47,684 nt of DNA, from the NCBI GenBank assembly GCA_020846855.1, contig JADLDD010000024.1, positions 1 to 47,684 on the forward strand, read 5' to 3'. This document shows, piece after piece, positions 41,285 to 47,684 of the stretch (position 1 is its first letter; each line of letters begins with the position of its first letter). Under the pieces are notes generated by a model. It saw only the letters and a program-made list of their open reading frames with translations, did not search any database and had not been told where the DNA came from. This DNA comes from Acidimicrobiia bacterium (GTDB lineage Bacteria > Actinomycetota > Acidimicrobiia > IMCC26256 > JADLDD01). Both the position numbers and the translations under genes were made by a program.

Positions 41285-41311
41285 GGCGCCGAGAGTACCG
41301 GCGGGTACCCT
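41285..41311. promoter_or_regulatory. Divergent promoters, DUF4395 / ABC exporter
   Basis: Minus strand TACTCT (41292-41297) precedes the DUF4395 start by 7 nt; plus strand TACCCT (41306-41311) would start the ABC exporter transcript near 41318, with a leader of about 95 nt. Confidence 0.45.
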
Positions 41312-41412
41312 GGGGCCGCGGCAAGAGCAGCGGCGTCCACGCCCGGACCCCGGCCCCGGGGTGGGCGGGCCGGAGCGCCCCGGCGCCTTGCACGCGGCGA
41401 CGCGGGGGACAC

Positions 41413-43269
41413 GTGACCAACGACCCGACGGTCAACGACAAGGAGTCGCGGCGCGCCGGCTGGCGGCTCATGTGGAGCGCGACCCGCCCCGAGACCGGGT
41501 GGCTCGTCACCGGTGTGGTCGCGGGCCTGGTGTGGACCGGGGCCAAGCTCGTCGTCCCCCTCCTCGCGGCCCGGGCCGTCGACGACGGGATCCGGCGGGG
41601 TGAGAGCGGGACGGTCGTGCGCCTGGTGGTGGCCATGCTGGTCGTAGGGCTCGTCCAGGCCGTGGGCACGGGCCTGCGCCGCTACGCGGCCTTCCACATC
41701 GCCCTGCGGGCCGAGACCGACCTCCGCCAGCGGCTCTTCACCCGGCTCCAGAGCCTCCACTTCTCGTTCCACGACCAGTCGCAGACGGGCCAGCTCATGG
41801 CCCGGGCCAACACCGACATCCAGCAGATCAACACGGCGCTGGTGCTGATCCCGCTCACGGTGGCGAGCTTCATCACGCTGGCCGGTGTGGCGGTGATCAT
41901 GGTCCTGAAGAGCCCGTTGCTCGCGCTCCTGGCCCTCGGCACCCTGCCCTTCCTGAGCCTCGCCGCGACCCGCTTCAGCCGGAGGCTGGCGCCCGTGAAC
42001 CTGGCCCTCCAGGAGGAGCTGGCCGACGTGTCGGAGGTCGCCGAGGAGACCGTCGCGGGCGTCCGGGTGGTGAAGGGCTTCGGGGCCGAGGCCCGCCAGG
42101 TGCGGCGCCTGACAGCCGAGGCCGACGCCGTCCTCGACCGGGCCCTCGACGCGGCGCGGCTGCGGGCCCGCTTCCTCCCCCTTGTCGACTTCCTTCCCAC
42201 GCTGGCGATGGTCGCGATCCTCTGGTACGGCGGGCACCTGGTGCTCGACGGGCGCCTGGAGGTCGGCGACATCCTCGCCTTCAACCTCTACGTGCTCATG
42301 CTGATCTGGCCCCTGCGGATGGCCGGGATGCTGGTCGCGCAGGCGTCGCGGGCGTCGGCGTCGGGCGGCCGGATCCACGAGGTCCTCGCCACCGAGCCCC
42401 GCATCGCCGATCGCGCCGGCGCGGCGGCGCTGCCGCCCGGCCGGGGGACGCTGGCCTTCGAGGGCGTCCGGTTCGGCTACGGCCCCGGCCCGGCCGTGCT
42501 CAACGGTCTCGACCTGCGGATCCGCGGCGGGGAGGCGGTCGCCCTGGTCGGGGCGACGGGCTGCGGCAAGACCACCGTCGCCCGGCTCGTCCCCCGCTTC
42601 TACGACGTCGAGGGCGGGCGGGTGACGCTCGACGGCGTCGACGTGCGCGACCTGCGCCTCTCGGAGCTGCGCCGGGCGGTCGGGATCGTCTTCGAGGACA
42701 CGTTCCTGTTCTCGGGGACCGTGCGCGAGAACATCGCCTTCGCCGACCCCGACGCACCGGTAGACGACGTGCGCCGGGCCGCGCGCCTCGCCGGCGCGGC
42801 CGAGTTCGTGGAGGCTCTCCCCGACGGCTACGGCACGATGATCGGCGAGCACGGCTACTCGTTCTCGGGCGGTCAGCGCCAGCGCATCGCGATCGCGCGT
42901 GCGGTGCTCGCCGACCCGCGGGTCCTGATCCTCGACGACGCGACGTCGGCCGTCGACCCCACCAAGGAGCACGAGATCCGCTCCGCGCTCCGTGAGGTGA
43001 TGGCCGGGCGGACCACGCTGATCATCGCCCACCGTCCCGCGACCGTGGCCCTGGCCGACCGGGTGGTCCTCATCGACGGGGGCCGGGTGGCCGCCGAGGG
43101 CACGCACGAGGAGCTCCTCGTGACCTCGCCCCGCTACCGCGCCGTGCTGGCCGCGGCGGAGCTCGAGGCTTTGCTGCGCACCGCCGGCGACGACGCCGGC
43201 GAGGTGGACGGCGGCGAGGACGCCGGCGGTGTCACGGCCGCCCGCAGCGGCGAAGGGGGCCCGGGTTGA
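41413..43269 (+). CDS. ABC exporter half-transporter A (degenerate catalytic site)
   Basis: 618 residues: six-helix exporter membrane domain (about 25-330) followed by an ATPase domain. Walker [10 protein letters not shown], signature FSGGQRQR, H-loop IIAHRPA are intact, but Walker B reads [12 protein letters not shown]: Asp509 stands where the catalytic Glu should be. This is the hallmark of the non-catalytic subunit in heterodimeric exporters such as TM287/TM288 and BmrCD. The GTG start follows a G-rich ribosome site. It overlaps subunit B by 4 nt (TTGA). The pair probably exports a lipid or hydrophobic compound; the substrate is unknown. Confidence 0.92.
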   Translation: MTNDPTVNDKESRRAGWRLMWSATRPETGWLVTGVVAGLVWTGAKLVVPLLAARAVDDGIRRGESGTVVRLVVAMLVVGLVQAVGTGLRRYAAFHIALRAETDLRQRLFTRLQSLHFSFHDQSQTGQLMARANTDIQQINTALVLIPLTVASFITLAGVAVIMVLKSPLLALLALGTLPFLSLAATRFSRRLAPVNLALQEELADVSEVAEETVAGVRVVKGFGAEARQVRRLTAEADAVLDRALDAARLRARFLPLVDFLPTLAMVAILWYGGHLVLDGRLEVGDILAFNLYVLMLIWPLRMAGMLVAQASRASASGGRIHEVLATEPRIADRAGAAALPPGRGTLAFEGVRFGYGPGPAVLNGLDLRIRGGEAVALVGATGCGKTTVARLVPRFYDVEGGRVTLDGVDVRDLRLSELRRAVGIVFEDTFLFSGTVRENIAFADPDAPVDDVRRAARLAGAAEFVEALPDGYGTMIGEHGYSFSGGQRQRIAIARAVLADPRVLILDDATSAVDPTKEHEIRSALREVMAGRTTLIIAHRPATVALADRVVLIDGGRVAAEGTHEELLVTSPRYRAVLAAAELEALLRTAGDDAGEVDGGEDAGGVTAARSGEGGPG

Positions 43270-45101
43270 CCCCCGCCGCCGCCGACGAGCGCCTCAGCCG
43301 GGCCGACGCCTCCCCCGTGGTGCGGCGCCTGGCGTCGATGCTGCGCGACCGGCGGGGCGAGCTGGCCCTGGCCACGGCCGTCGTGGTGGGCCAGACGCTG
43401 TGCCTGCTCGCCGGCCCGTGGCTGGTGAAGCGGGGCGTCGACGCCGGCCTGATCGGCGACGACCCCCGGGCGCTGAACGTCGCCGCCGTCCTCTACCTCG
43501 TGTCCGCGGTCCTCGGCCTGCTGTTCGGCCGCTGGGCCATCTGGCTGGTCAACCGCGTGGGGGAGAGGTTCCTGCGCGACCTGCGGGTGCGGGCGTTCCG
43601 GCACGTCCTCGACCTCGGCATGGACTTCTACGAGCGCGAGCCGACCGGCCGCCTGGTGTCGCGCCTCACCTCCGACGTCGACATCATGGAGCAGCTCGTC
43701 TCCCAGGGTCTCGTGATGTTCGTCCAGAACGCCCTGCTCCTCGTCGGCGCGGTGGTGGCGGTGTTCGCCATGAGCTGGCCGCTGGCCCTGTGCACCCTCG
43801 TGATCGTGCCGCCGGTGGTGTGGGTGACCCGCTGGTTCCAGCGGGCGTCGGGTCGGGCCTACGTGGCCGTGCGGGAGCGCATCGGCGAGACCCTGACCAC
43901 CCTCCAGGAGGGCCTGGAGGGGGTCCGGGTGGTGCAGGCCTTCAACCGCCAGGGTGGCTTCATCTCCAAGTTCCGCCGCACGAACGAGGCCCAGTACGAG
44001 GCCAACCTGGAGGCGGTCCGGATCTCGGTCCGCTACTTCCCGGTCATCGAGCTGGCCGGCGTGGTCGGGATCGCCGTGATCGTGGGCATGGGGGCGTACT
44101 TCGTGGACCGGGGCACGATCACGGTCGGGGTGGTGCTCGCGTTCGTCCTGTACCTCAACAACCTCTTCGAGCCGATCCAGCAGCTCGGCCAGCTCTACAA
44201 CACGGTGCAGCAGTCCGGCGCCGGCCTCCACAAGATCCTGGTGCTGCTCGACACCCCCTGCTCGGTTCCGGAGCGTCCCGACGGCGTGGAGCTTCCCCGC
44301 CGGGGCGACCTCGAGGTGAGCGGCGTGTCGTTCGGCTACGGCGACGGGGTCACGCCCGACACCGACGGCGTGGTCCACCCCGCCGGCCCCGACGTGCTCA
44401 GCGGCGTCGACCTCACCGTCGCCGCCGGGGAGCGCCTGGCCCTGGTCGGACCGACGGGCGCGGGGAAGTCGACGCTGGCCAAGCTCCTGGTGCGCTTCTA
44501 CGACCCCCGGCGGGGCCGGGTGAGCTTCGGGGGCGTCGACCTGCGTGACGCCCGCACGTCGAGCCTGCGCGACCGCATCGTGGTCGTGCCCCAGGAGGGC
44601 TTCCTCTTCGCCGGGACCATCCGCGACAACATCGCTCTCGGCCGGCCCGACGCCGACGCCGCCGCGGTGGAGGCCGCCGTCGACCGGCTGGGCCTGGCCG
44701 GCCTGTTCGAGGGCTTCCCCGCCGGTCTCGACACCGAGGTGCGCGAGCGCGGCTCGCGCCTCTCGGCGGGCGAGAAGCAGCTCGTGTCGCTGGCGCGCGC
44801 CGCGCTGGCCGATCCGGCCGTGCTCGTGCTCGACGAGGCGACCTCGAACCTCGACCCCGGGACCGAGCAGCGGCTCGAGGAGGCGCTCGACCACCTGACC
44901 GAGGGTCGGACCGTGGTGGTGGTGGCCCACCGCCTCACCACGGCCGCCCGCTGCGACCGCATCGCGGTCGTCGACGGAGGCCGTCTCGCGGAGTTGGGCT
45001 CACACGCCGATCTGGTGGCCCGGGGCGGTCACTACGCGCGTCTCTGGCGGGCGTGGGACTCGACGGCGCCCACCGGAGGCACGGCCGCGGACCTCCCCTG
45101 A
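43266..45101 (+). CDS. ABC exporter half-transporter B (catalytic Walker B)
   Basis: 611 residues: exporter membrane domain (about 30-325) and an ATPase with Walker A GPTGAGKST, Walker B LVLDEATSNLDP with Glu524, and H-loop VVVAHRL. Its signature is LSAGEKQL rather than LSGGQ, so the nucleotide site formed by A's Walker motifs and B's signature is degenerate on both sides, while the other site is intact. That matches asymmetric heterodimers. It starts with TTG in a TTGA overlap with subunit A, so subunit ratios are likely set by coupling. A strong stem-loop follows the stop. Confidence 0.92.
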   Translation: MTPAAADERLSRADASPVVRRLASMLRDRRGELALATAVVVGQTLCLLAGPWLVKRGVDAGLIGDDPRALNVAAVLYLVSAVLGLLFGRWAIWLVNRVGERFLRDLRVRAFRHVLDLGMDFYEREPTGRLVSRLTSDVDIMEQLVSQGLVMFVQNALLLVGAVVAVFAMSWPLALCTLVIVPPVVWVTRWFQRASGRAYVAVRERIGETLTTLQEGLEGVRVVQAFNRQGGFISKFRRTNEAQYEANLEAVRISVRYFPVIELAGVVGIAVIVGMGAYFVDRGTITVGVVLAFVLYLNNLFEPIQQLGQLYNTVQQSGAGLHKILVLLDTPCSVPERPDGVELPRRGDLEVSGVSFGYGDGVTPDTDGVVHPAGPDVLSGVDLTVAAGERLALVGPTGAGKSTLAKLLVRFYDPRRGRVSFGGVDLRDARTSSLRDRIVVVPQEGFLFAGTIRDNIALGRPDADAAAVEAAVDRLGLAGLFEGFPAGLDTEVRERGSRLSAGEKQLVSLARAALADPAVLVLDEATSNLDPGTEQRLEEALDHLTEGRTVVVVAHRLTTAARCDRIAVVDGGRLAELGSHADLVARGGHYARLWRAWDSTAPTGGTAADLP

Positions 45102-45110
45102 GGACAAAGC

Positions 45111-45145
45111 GAGCCGCCCGCGCCCCGGGACGGCGCGGGCGGCTC
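45111..45145. terminator. Strong bidirectional stem-loop after the ABC operon
   Basis: Perfect 14-bp stem GAGCCGCCCGCGCC/GGCGCGGGCGGCTC with a 7-nt loop, 10 nt after the ABC subunit B stop and before the convergent surface-protein stop. It is the best terminator in the window, though without a U-tract. Confidence 0.8.
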
Positions 45146-45224
45146 GTGATCCACCGACGGAGGCCGGAGGATCGATCGTGGGCCGGGTCCGCCCATCCCG
45201 ACCGCCGGTCTCTTGGCGGTCCTG

Positions 45225-47321
45225 CTACCCGAGCCGGTCGTCGGTCCGGTCGTCGTCCTGGCGGCGGCGCCGCCGGCGCAGCCCCATCAGCGACGCGCCG
45301 GCGGCGGCGAGGCCGAGGCCGGCGGAGGCCTGGTCGAGGAGCGCCGAGCCGGTGAAGGCCAGCACGCCGGCCTGCTCGGAAGCACCGCCTGCCGGGGCGC
45401 TGGCCCCGGGCCCGCCGACGACCCCGGGGAGGACCTCGATCGGGTTGCCGCCGGGTGGCGTCACGGGCGGGTTCACCGGCGGGTCGACGGGCGGGGTGAC
45501 GGGCGGCGGGTCGCAGGCGTCGTCGTGGTCCGCCTGGCAGACCCGCACGAAGGAGTGGTTGCCGACGACGAACGCGTCGCCGGTGCGGATCACCGCGTTG
45601 CCGGCGATGTGCGACACGTCGACGGACTCGCCGGTGGCGTCGGCGACGGCGACGGCGTCGGGGTCGGCGGTGACGACCGACACCGAGATGTTGTCGCCGG
45701 TGTTGGCGAAGCTGATCCCGATGTTGAGGACCGCGCTCACCTGGCGGACGCTGACCGACGCGTTGCCGGGCATGCCCTCGTCGACCCCGGCCAGCGTCTC
45801 GGCGGCGCTGATGTCGCCGTTCACGGAGAGGAGCGCGCCGCCGAGGTCGATGGCCTCCTGGACGGCGGCGAGGTCGGTGCCGGTGAACGACGGGTCGGTG
45901 AACAGGGCGATGAGGCGCTGGAGTGCCGACTCGGCCGCCTCGACCTGGGCCCGCACGCCGGGGTCGATGTTGGCCAGCGTGAGCGACGAGCCGGCGGCGT
46001 TGAGGCCCGTGTTCGCGACGCCGAGGCCGAAGTTGCCGACCATGGCCTGCTGGTCGGCGGAGGCCACCCCGCCGGAGACCGCGCCCTGCACCTGCTGGAG
46101 GATCCCCGTGGTGGAGTCGTTGCCGACGGCGAGGGCGGTTCCGGCCTGGATGGCGGCCGTGCCGGCGGAACCGCCGGAGAAGGCGCCCTCACCGGCGGCC
46201 GAGGGGGAGATGCCGAACTCGTCGAGGAGCGACTCGATCACCCACTGGATGAGCTGGGCCTGCTCGGGGGAGATGCCCGATGCCCAGGCGGCGTTGAGGC
46301 CGGAGTTGGCGAGAGCGATGCCCACGTTGACGATCACGGCCCGCTGGGCGACGCTGAGGACGCCGCCGTTGCTCGCCACGGCCATGGTGATCTGGACGAT
46401 GCCGGAGTCGGCACGGTTGCCGATGGCGCCGGCGGCGCCGGTGCCGATGTCGGCCTGGGCGCTGCCCGACGTGCTCCCGACCACCGCGGTGGCCTGGGCG
46501 TCGGGGGAACCCTCGGTGTAGAGGGTGCCGACCGCGAGGTTGGTGCCGGTGTCGCCGAAGCCGATGCCGATGTTCAGGACGGTCACGACCTGGCCGGTGG
46601 ACGCGCCGCCGGTGATCTGGGCGGCCTGGATGACCTCGGTCACGGCCTGGTTCCCGGTCACGTTCGCGTTGCCGGAGCCGATCGCCGCGCTGCCGCCGGT
46701 GCCGGCCACGCCGGGCCACGCCGACGCGGCGTTGATGCCGGAGTTGGCGCCGGCCAGGCCGATGTTGATCACCAGCCCGACCTGGAGGACCTCGATCTGG
46801 CCGCCGGAGCTGGCCGTGACCTGGACCTGCTGGTCGATGCTGGACGTCGACTGGTCGCCGGCAGCCACGGCAGGGCCGCTGCCGACGCCGCTGATGGCGT
46901 TCCAGCTCGCGCCCTCGGTCCCGGTGCCGCCGGGGTTGCCGGTCCCGTTGCCGATGGCGACGTTCGACCCGGTCGTGGAGACCGCGGCGCCGCTCGTGGT
47001 CACCTGGGCCTGCTGGTTGGTGGTCTGGGTGGGCCAGGCGACGTCCTCGACGGTGCCGCTCGGCGGGGGAGCAGCGGCGGGGGGCGAGTCGGCCGGGGTG
47101 GGGTCGGCGGCGTCGGTGCCGACGACGGCGTTCGTCTCCGGCGCCGCGGGCGGGGCGGGAACGGGCCAGGCGGCGGCCGGCGGGGGGCTCGACTGCTGCG
47201 AAGGCGCCGCGTCGGGCGGGGCGTCGGCGGCGTGGGCCCGGCCGGCGAGGACGACCATCGCCACGAGGAGCGCGCCGGTCACGATGAACAACTGGAAGGT
47301 GTATCGAAGCCCTCGGTACAC
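45225..47321 (-). CDS. Repeat-rich LAFTG cell-wall-anchored surface protein
   Basis: 698 residues, not assigned to a named family. Signal peptide 1-31 (ending AGRAHA). A Pro/Ala-rich region (33-90) is followed by five copies of a module whose core is NIGI..ANTGxN (about 180-199, 244-262, 326-345, 424-443, 527-546), each preceded by a GNxS...xxQ segment (for example AVGNDSTTGILQQ). After a Pro/Val repeat (605-622) comes VLAFTGS (LAxTG-type sortase site, 653-659), a membrane segment and RRRRRR. The layout is that of a class E sortase substrate. Asn/Gln ladders with regular spacing recall curlin-type or other stacked-beta amyloid adhesins, which is an inference. The GTG start has AAGGGG upstream. 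It lies downstream of the partial protein at 47464, with a hairpin between them. Confidence 0.85.
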   Translation of the reverse strand: MYRGLRYTFQLFIVTGALLVAMVVLAGRAHAADAPPDAAPSQQSSPPPAAAWPVPAPPAAPETNAVVGTDAADPTPADSPPAAAPPPSGTVEDVAWPTQTTNQQAQVTTSGAAVSTTGSNVAIGNGTGNPGGTGTEGASWNAISGVGSGPAVAAGDQSTSSIDQQVQVTASSGGQIEVLQVGLVINIGLAGANSGINAASAWPGVAGTGGSAAIGSGNANVTGNQAVTEVIQAAQITGGASTGQVVTVLNIGIGFGDTGTNLAVGTLYTEGSPDAQATAVVGSTSGSAQADIGTGAAGAIGNRADSGIVQITMAVASNGGVLSVAQRAVIVNVGIALANSGLNAAWASGISPEQAQLIQWVIESLLDEFGISPSAAGEGAFSGGSAGTAAIQAGTALAVGNDSTTGILQQVQGAVSGGVASADQQAMVGNFGLGVANTGLNAAGSSLTLANIDPGVRAQVEAAESALQRLIALFTDPSFTGTDLAAVQEAIDLGGALLSVNGDISAAETLAGVDEGMPGNASVSVRQVSAVLNIGISFANTGDNISVSVVTADPDAVAVADATGESVDVSHIAGNAVIRTGDAFVVGNHSFVRVCQADHDDACDPPPVTPPVDPPVNPPVTPPGGNPIEVLPGVVGGPGASAPAGGASEQAGVLAFTGSALLDQASAGLGLAAAGASLMGLRRRRRRQDDDRTDDRLG

Positions 47322-47401
47322 GACTGACCCCTTACGTCGTTTCCCGGAACGTCCCGGGGGTGTCTGGTCCGGGGCCGTCCCCGGGTGGCCGAAGGGGTGA
47401 C

Positions 47402-47436
47402 GGGGGGAGGGAAGCCGTCACCGGATCCCTCCCCCC
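47402..47436. terminator. Stem-loop between the partial gene and the surface protein gene
   Basis: Perfect 10-bp stem GGGGGGAGGG/CCCTCCCCCC with a 15-nt loop, starting about 28 nt past the stop of the minus-strand gene at 47464. It may terminate or attenuate transcription before the surface protein gene. Confidence 0.6.
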
Positions 47437-47463
47437 CTCGTGTCACCTCTTCGTACGTGTGAC

Positions 47464-47684
47464 TCAGCCGTTGATCGAGCTGCCGCTCGAGTTGCTGCCC
47501 GCGCTGGCGGAGCCGCTGTTGGACTGCGTCACGGTGGTGCTGCTGCTGTTGCTGGCACTCGCGTTGCCCGTCACGACGGACGCGCTGCTCGTGCCGGTGT
47601 TGGACGACGACGCCGAGTTGGAGGCGTTGCCGCCGACGTTGCCGGCCGTGATGCCGCTCGAGCACTCGACGTTCCCGCCGGAGA
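47464..47684 (-). CDS. C-terminal part of a Ser/Asn/Gly-rich secreted protein (5' end outside window)
   Basis: The last 73 codons of a gene that runs off the window; the ORF track shows another frame here. The product is almost entirely Ser, Asn, Gly, Thr and Ala (NVGGNASNSASSSNTGTSSA, then VVTGNASASNSSSTTVTQSN). The pattern GNASxxxSSSTTVTQ resembles the GNxS...Q segments of the adjacent surface protein. One Cys is present in NVECSSG. It is likely exported, but the signal peptide is outside the window. It ends in SSGSSING. Possibly a small surface or matrix protein working with its neighbour. Confidence 0.7.
   Translation of the reverse strand, partial: SGGNVECSSGITAGNVGGNASNSASSSNTGTSSASVVTGNASASNSSSTTVTQSNSGSASAGSNSSGSSING

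Noticed and set aside
47279-47665. 128-codon minus-strand ORF at the right edge
   Set aside because: Its Arg/Gln/His-rich translation is a frame shadow; the in-frame alternative 47464-47684 gives a coherent Ser/Asn/Gly-rich product.

Overview
The window is very G+C-rich, dense, single-chromosome-style DNA from an actinobacterium. Supporting signs are an F420-type luciferase-like oxidoreductase and an F420-type PPOX protein, a mycothiol-dependent isomerase-type protein, an eno-ftsB-DUF501-ppx cluster in the order seen in Mycobacterium (Rv1023-Rv1026), an epimerase/acyltransferase pair resembling Rv0501/Rv0502, and a LAxTG-type (class E sortase) surface protein. The mix of FadD3-like, FadE-like, ethylmalonyl-CoA-pathway-like and F420-related genes would suit the class Acidimicrobiia (Iamia/Ilumatobacter-like), but that placement is inference. 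I see no IS element, phage gene, CRISPR array or rRNA. One tRNA gene, Leu(UAA), is present. No gene-free stretch exceeds 300 bases; the longest is 18277-18555.

Layout. 1-3362 (+): enolase 3' end, FtsB-like divisome protein, DUF501, exopolyphosphatase, alanine/serine-glyoxylate aminotransferase. 3457-7048: oligoribonuclease (-), GNAT acetyltransferase (+), epimerase/acyltransferase operon (-). 7167-9273: small unknown protein whose ORF ends inside tRNA-Leu, then a CBS-domain/citrate synthase fusion (-). 9418-12683 (-): crotonase, HAD protein and an AGPS-like FAD oxidase. 12714-17088: two 48-bp palindromes, mycothiol-type isomerase, LLM oxidoreductase, an esterase-thioredoxin fusion, SelD. 17164-22284: NlpC/P60 wall hydrolase, thioredoxin-like protein, PPOX protein, CLC channel, MBL hydrolase. 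22399-27732: malyl-CoA-lyase-type enzyme, an asnB/cofE-like two-gene operon, FadD3-like ligase. 27833-36051: penicillin-acylase-family secreted hydrolase, methylsuccinyl-CoA-dehydrogenase-like flavoprotein, SGNH protein, FadE-like dehydrogenase, MaoC hydratase, HIT protein. 36245-41284: SDR, epoxide-hydrolase-like protein, MBL hydrolase plus flavin reductase, MauE-like membrane protein, RmlC-like epimerase, DUF4395 protein. 41413-45101: heterodimeric ABC exporter. 45225-47684 (-): a repeat-rich LAFTG surface protein and the end of a second Ser/Asn/Gly-rich protein.

How genes work together. The malyl-CoA lyase, the methylsuccinyl-CoA-dehydrogenase-like protein, the MaoC hydratase and the glyoxylate aminotransferase could all serve C2/C5-CoA (ethylmalonyl-CoA or itaconate/citramalyl-type) metabolism, although they are scattered. 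FadD3-like, crotonase and FadE-like genes point to acyl-CoA or sterol-side-product catabolism. AGPS-like oxidase and the PlsC-type acyltransferase point to lipid synthesis.

The most notable signals are non-coding or architectural. (1) A family of five palindromic elements, each exactly 48 bp, with conserved 10-bp ends and a variable centre, occurs at three intergenic sites. (2) TAnnnT -10 boxes lie 6-9 nt before the start codons of about half the genes, implying widespread leaderless transcription. (3) There are perfect 12-bp tandem arrays, one of which codes a VEDP repeat. (4) Unusual fusions and pairings occur: CBS-citrate synthase, esterase-thioredoxin, AsnB/CofE-like. (5) The surface protein carries a regularly repeated NIGIxxANTGxN module.
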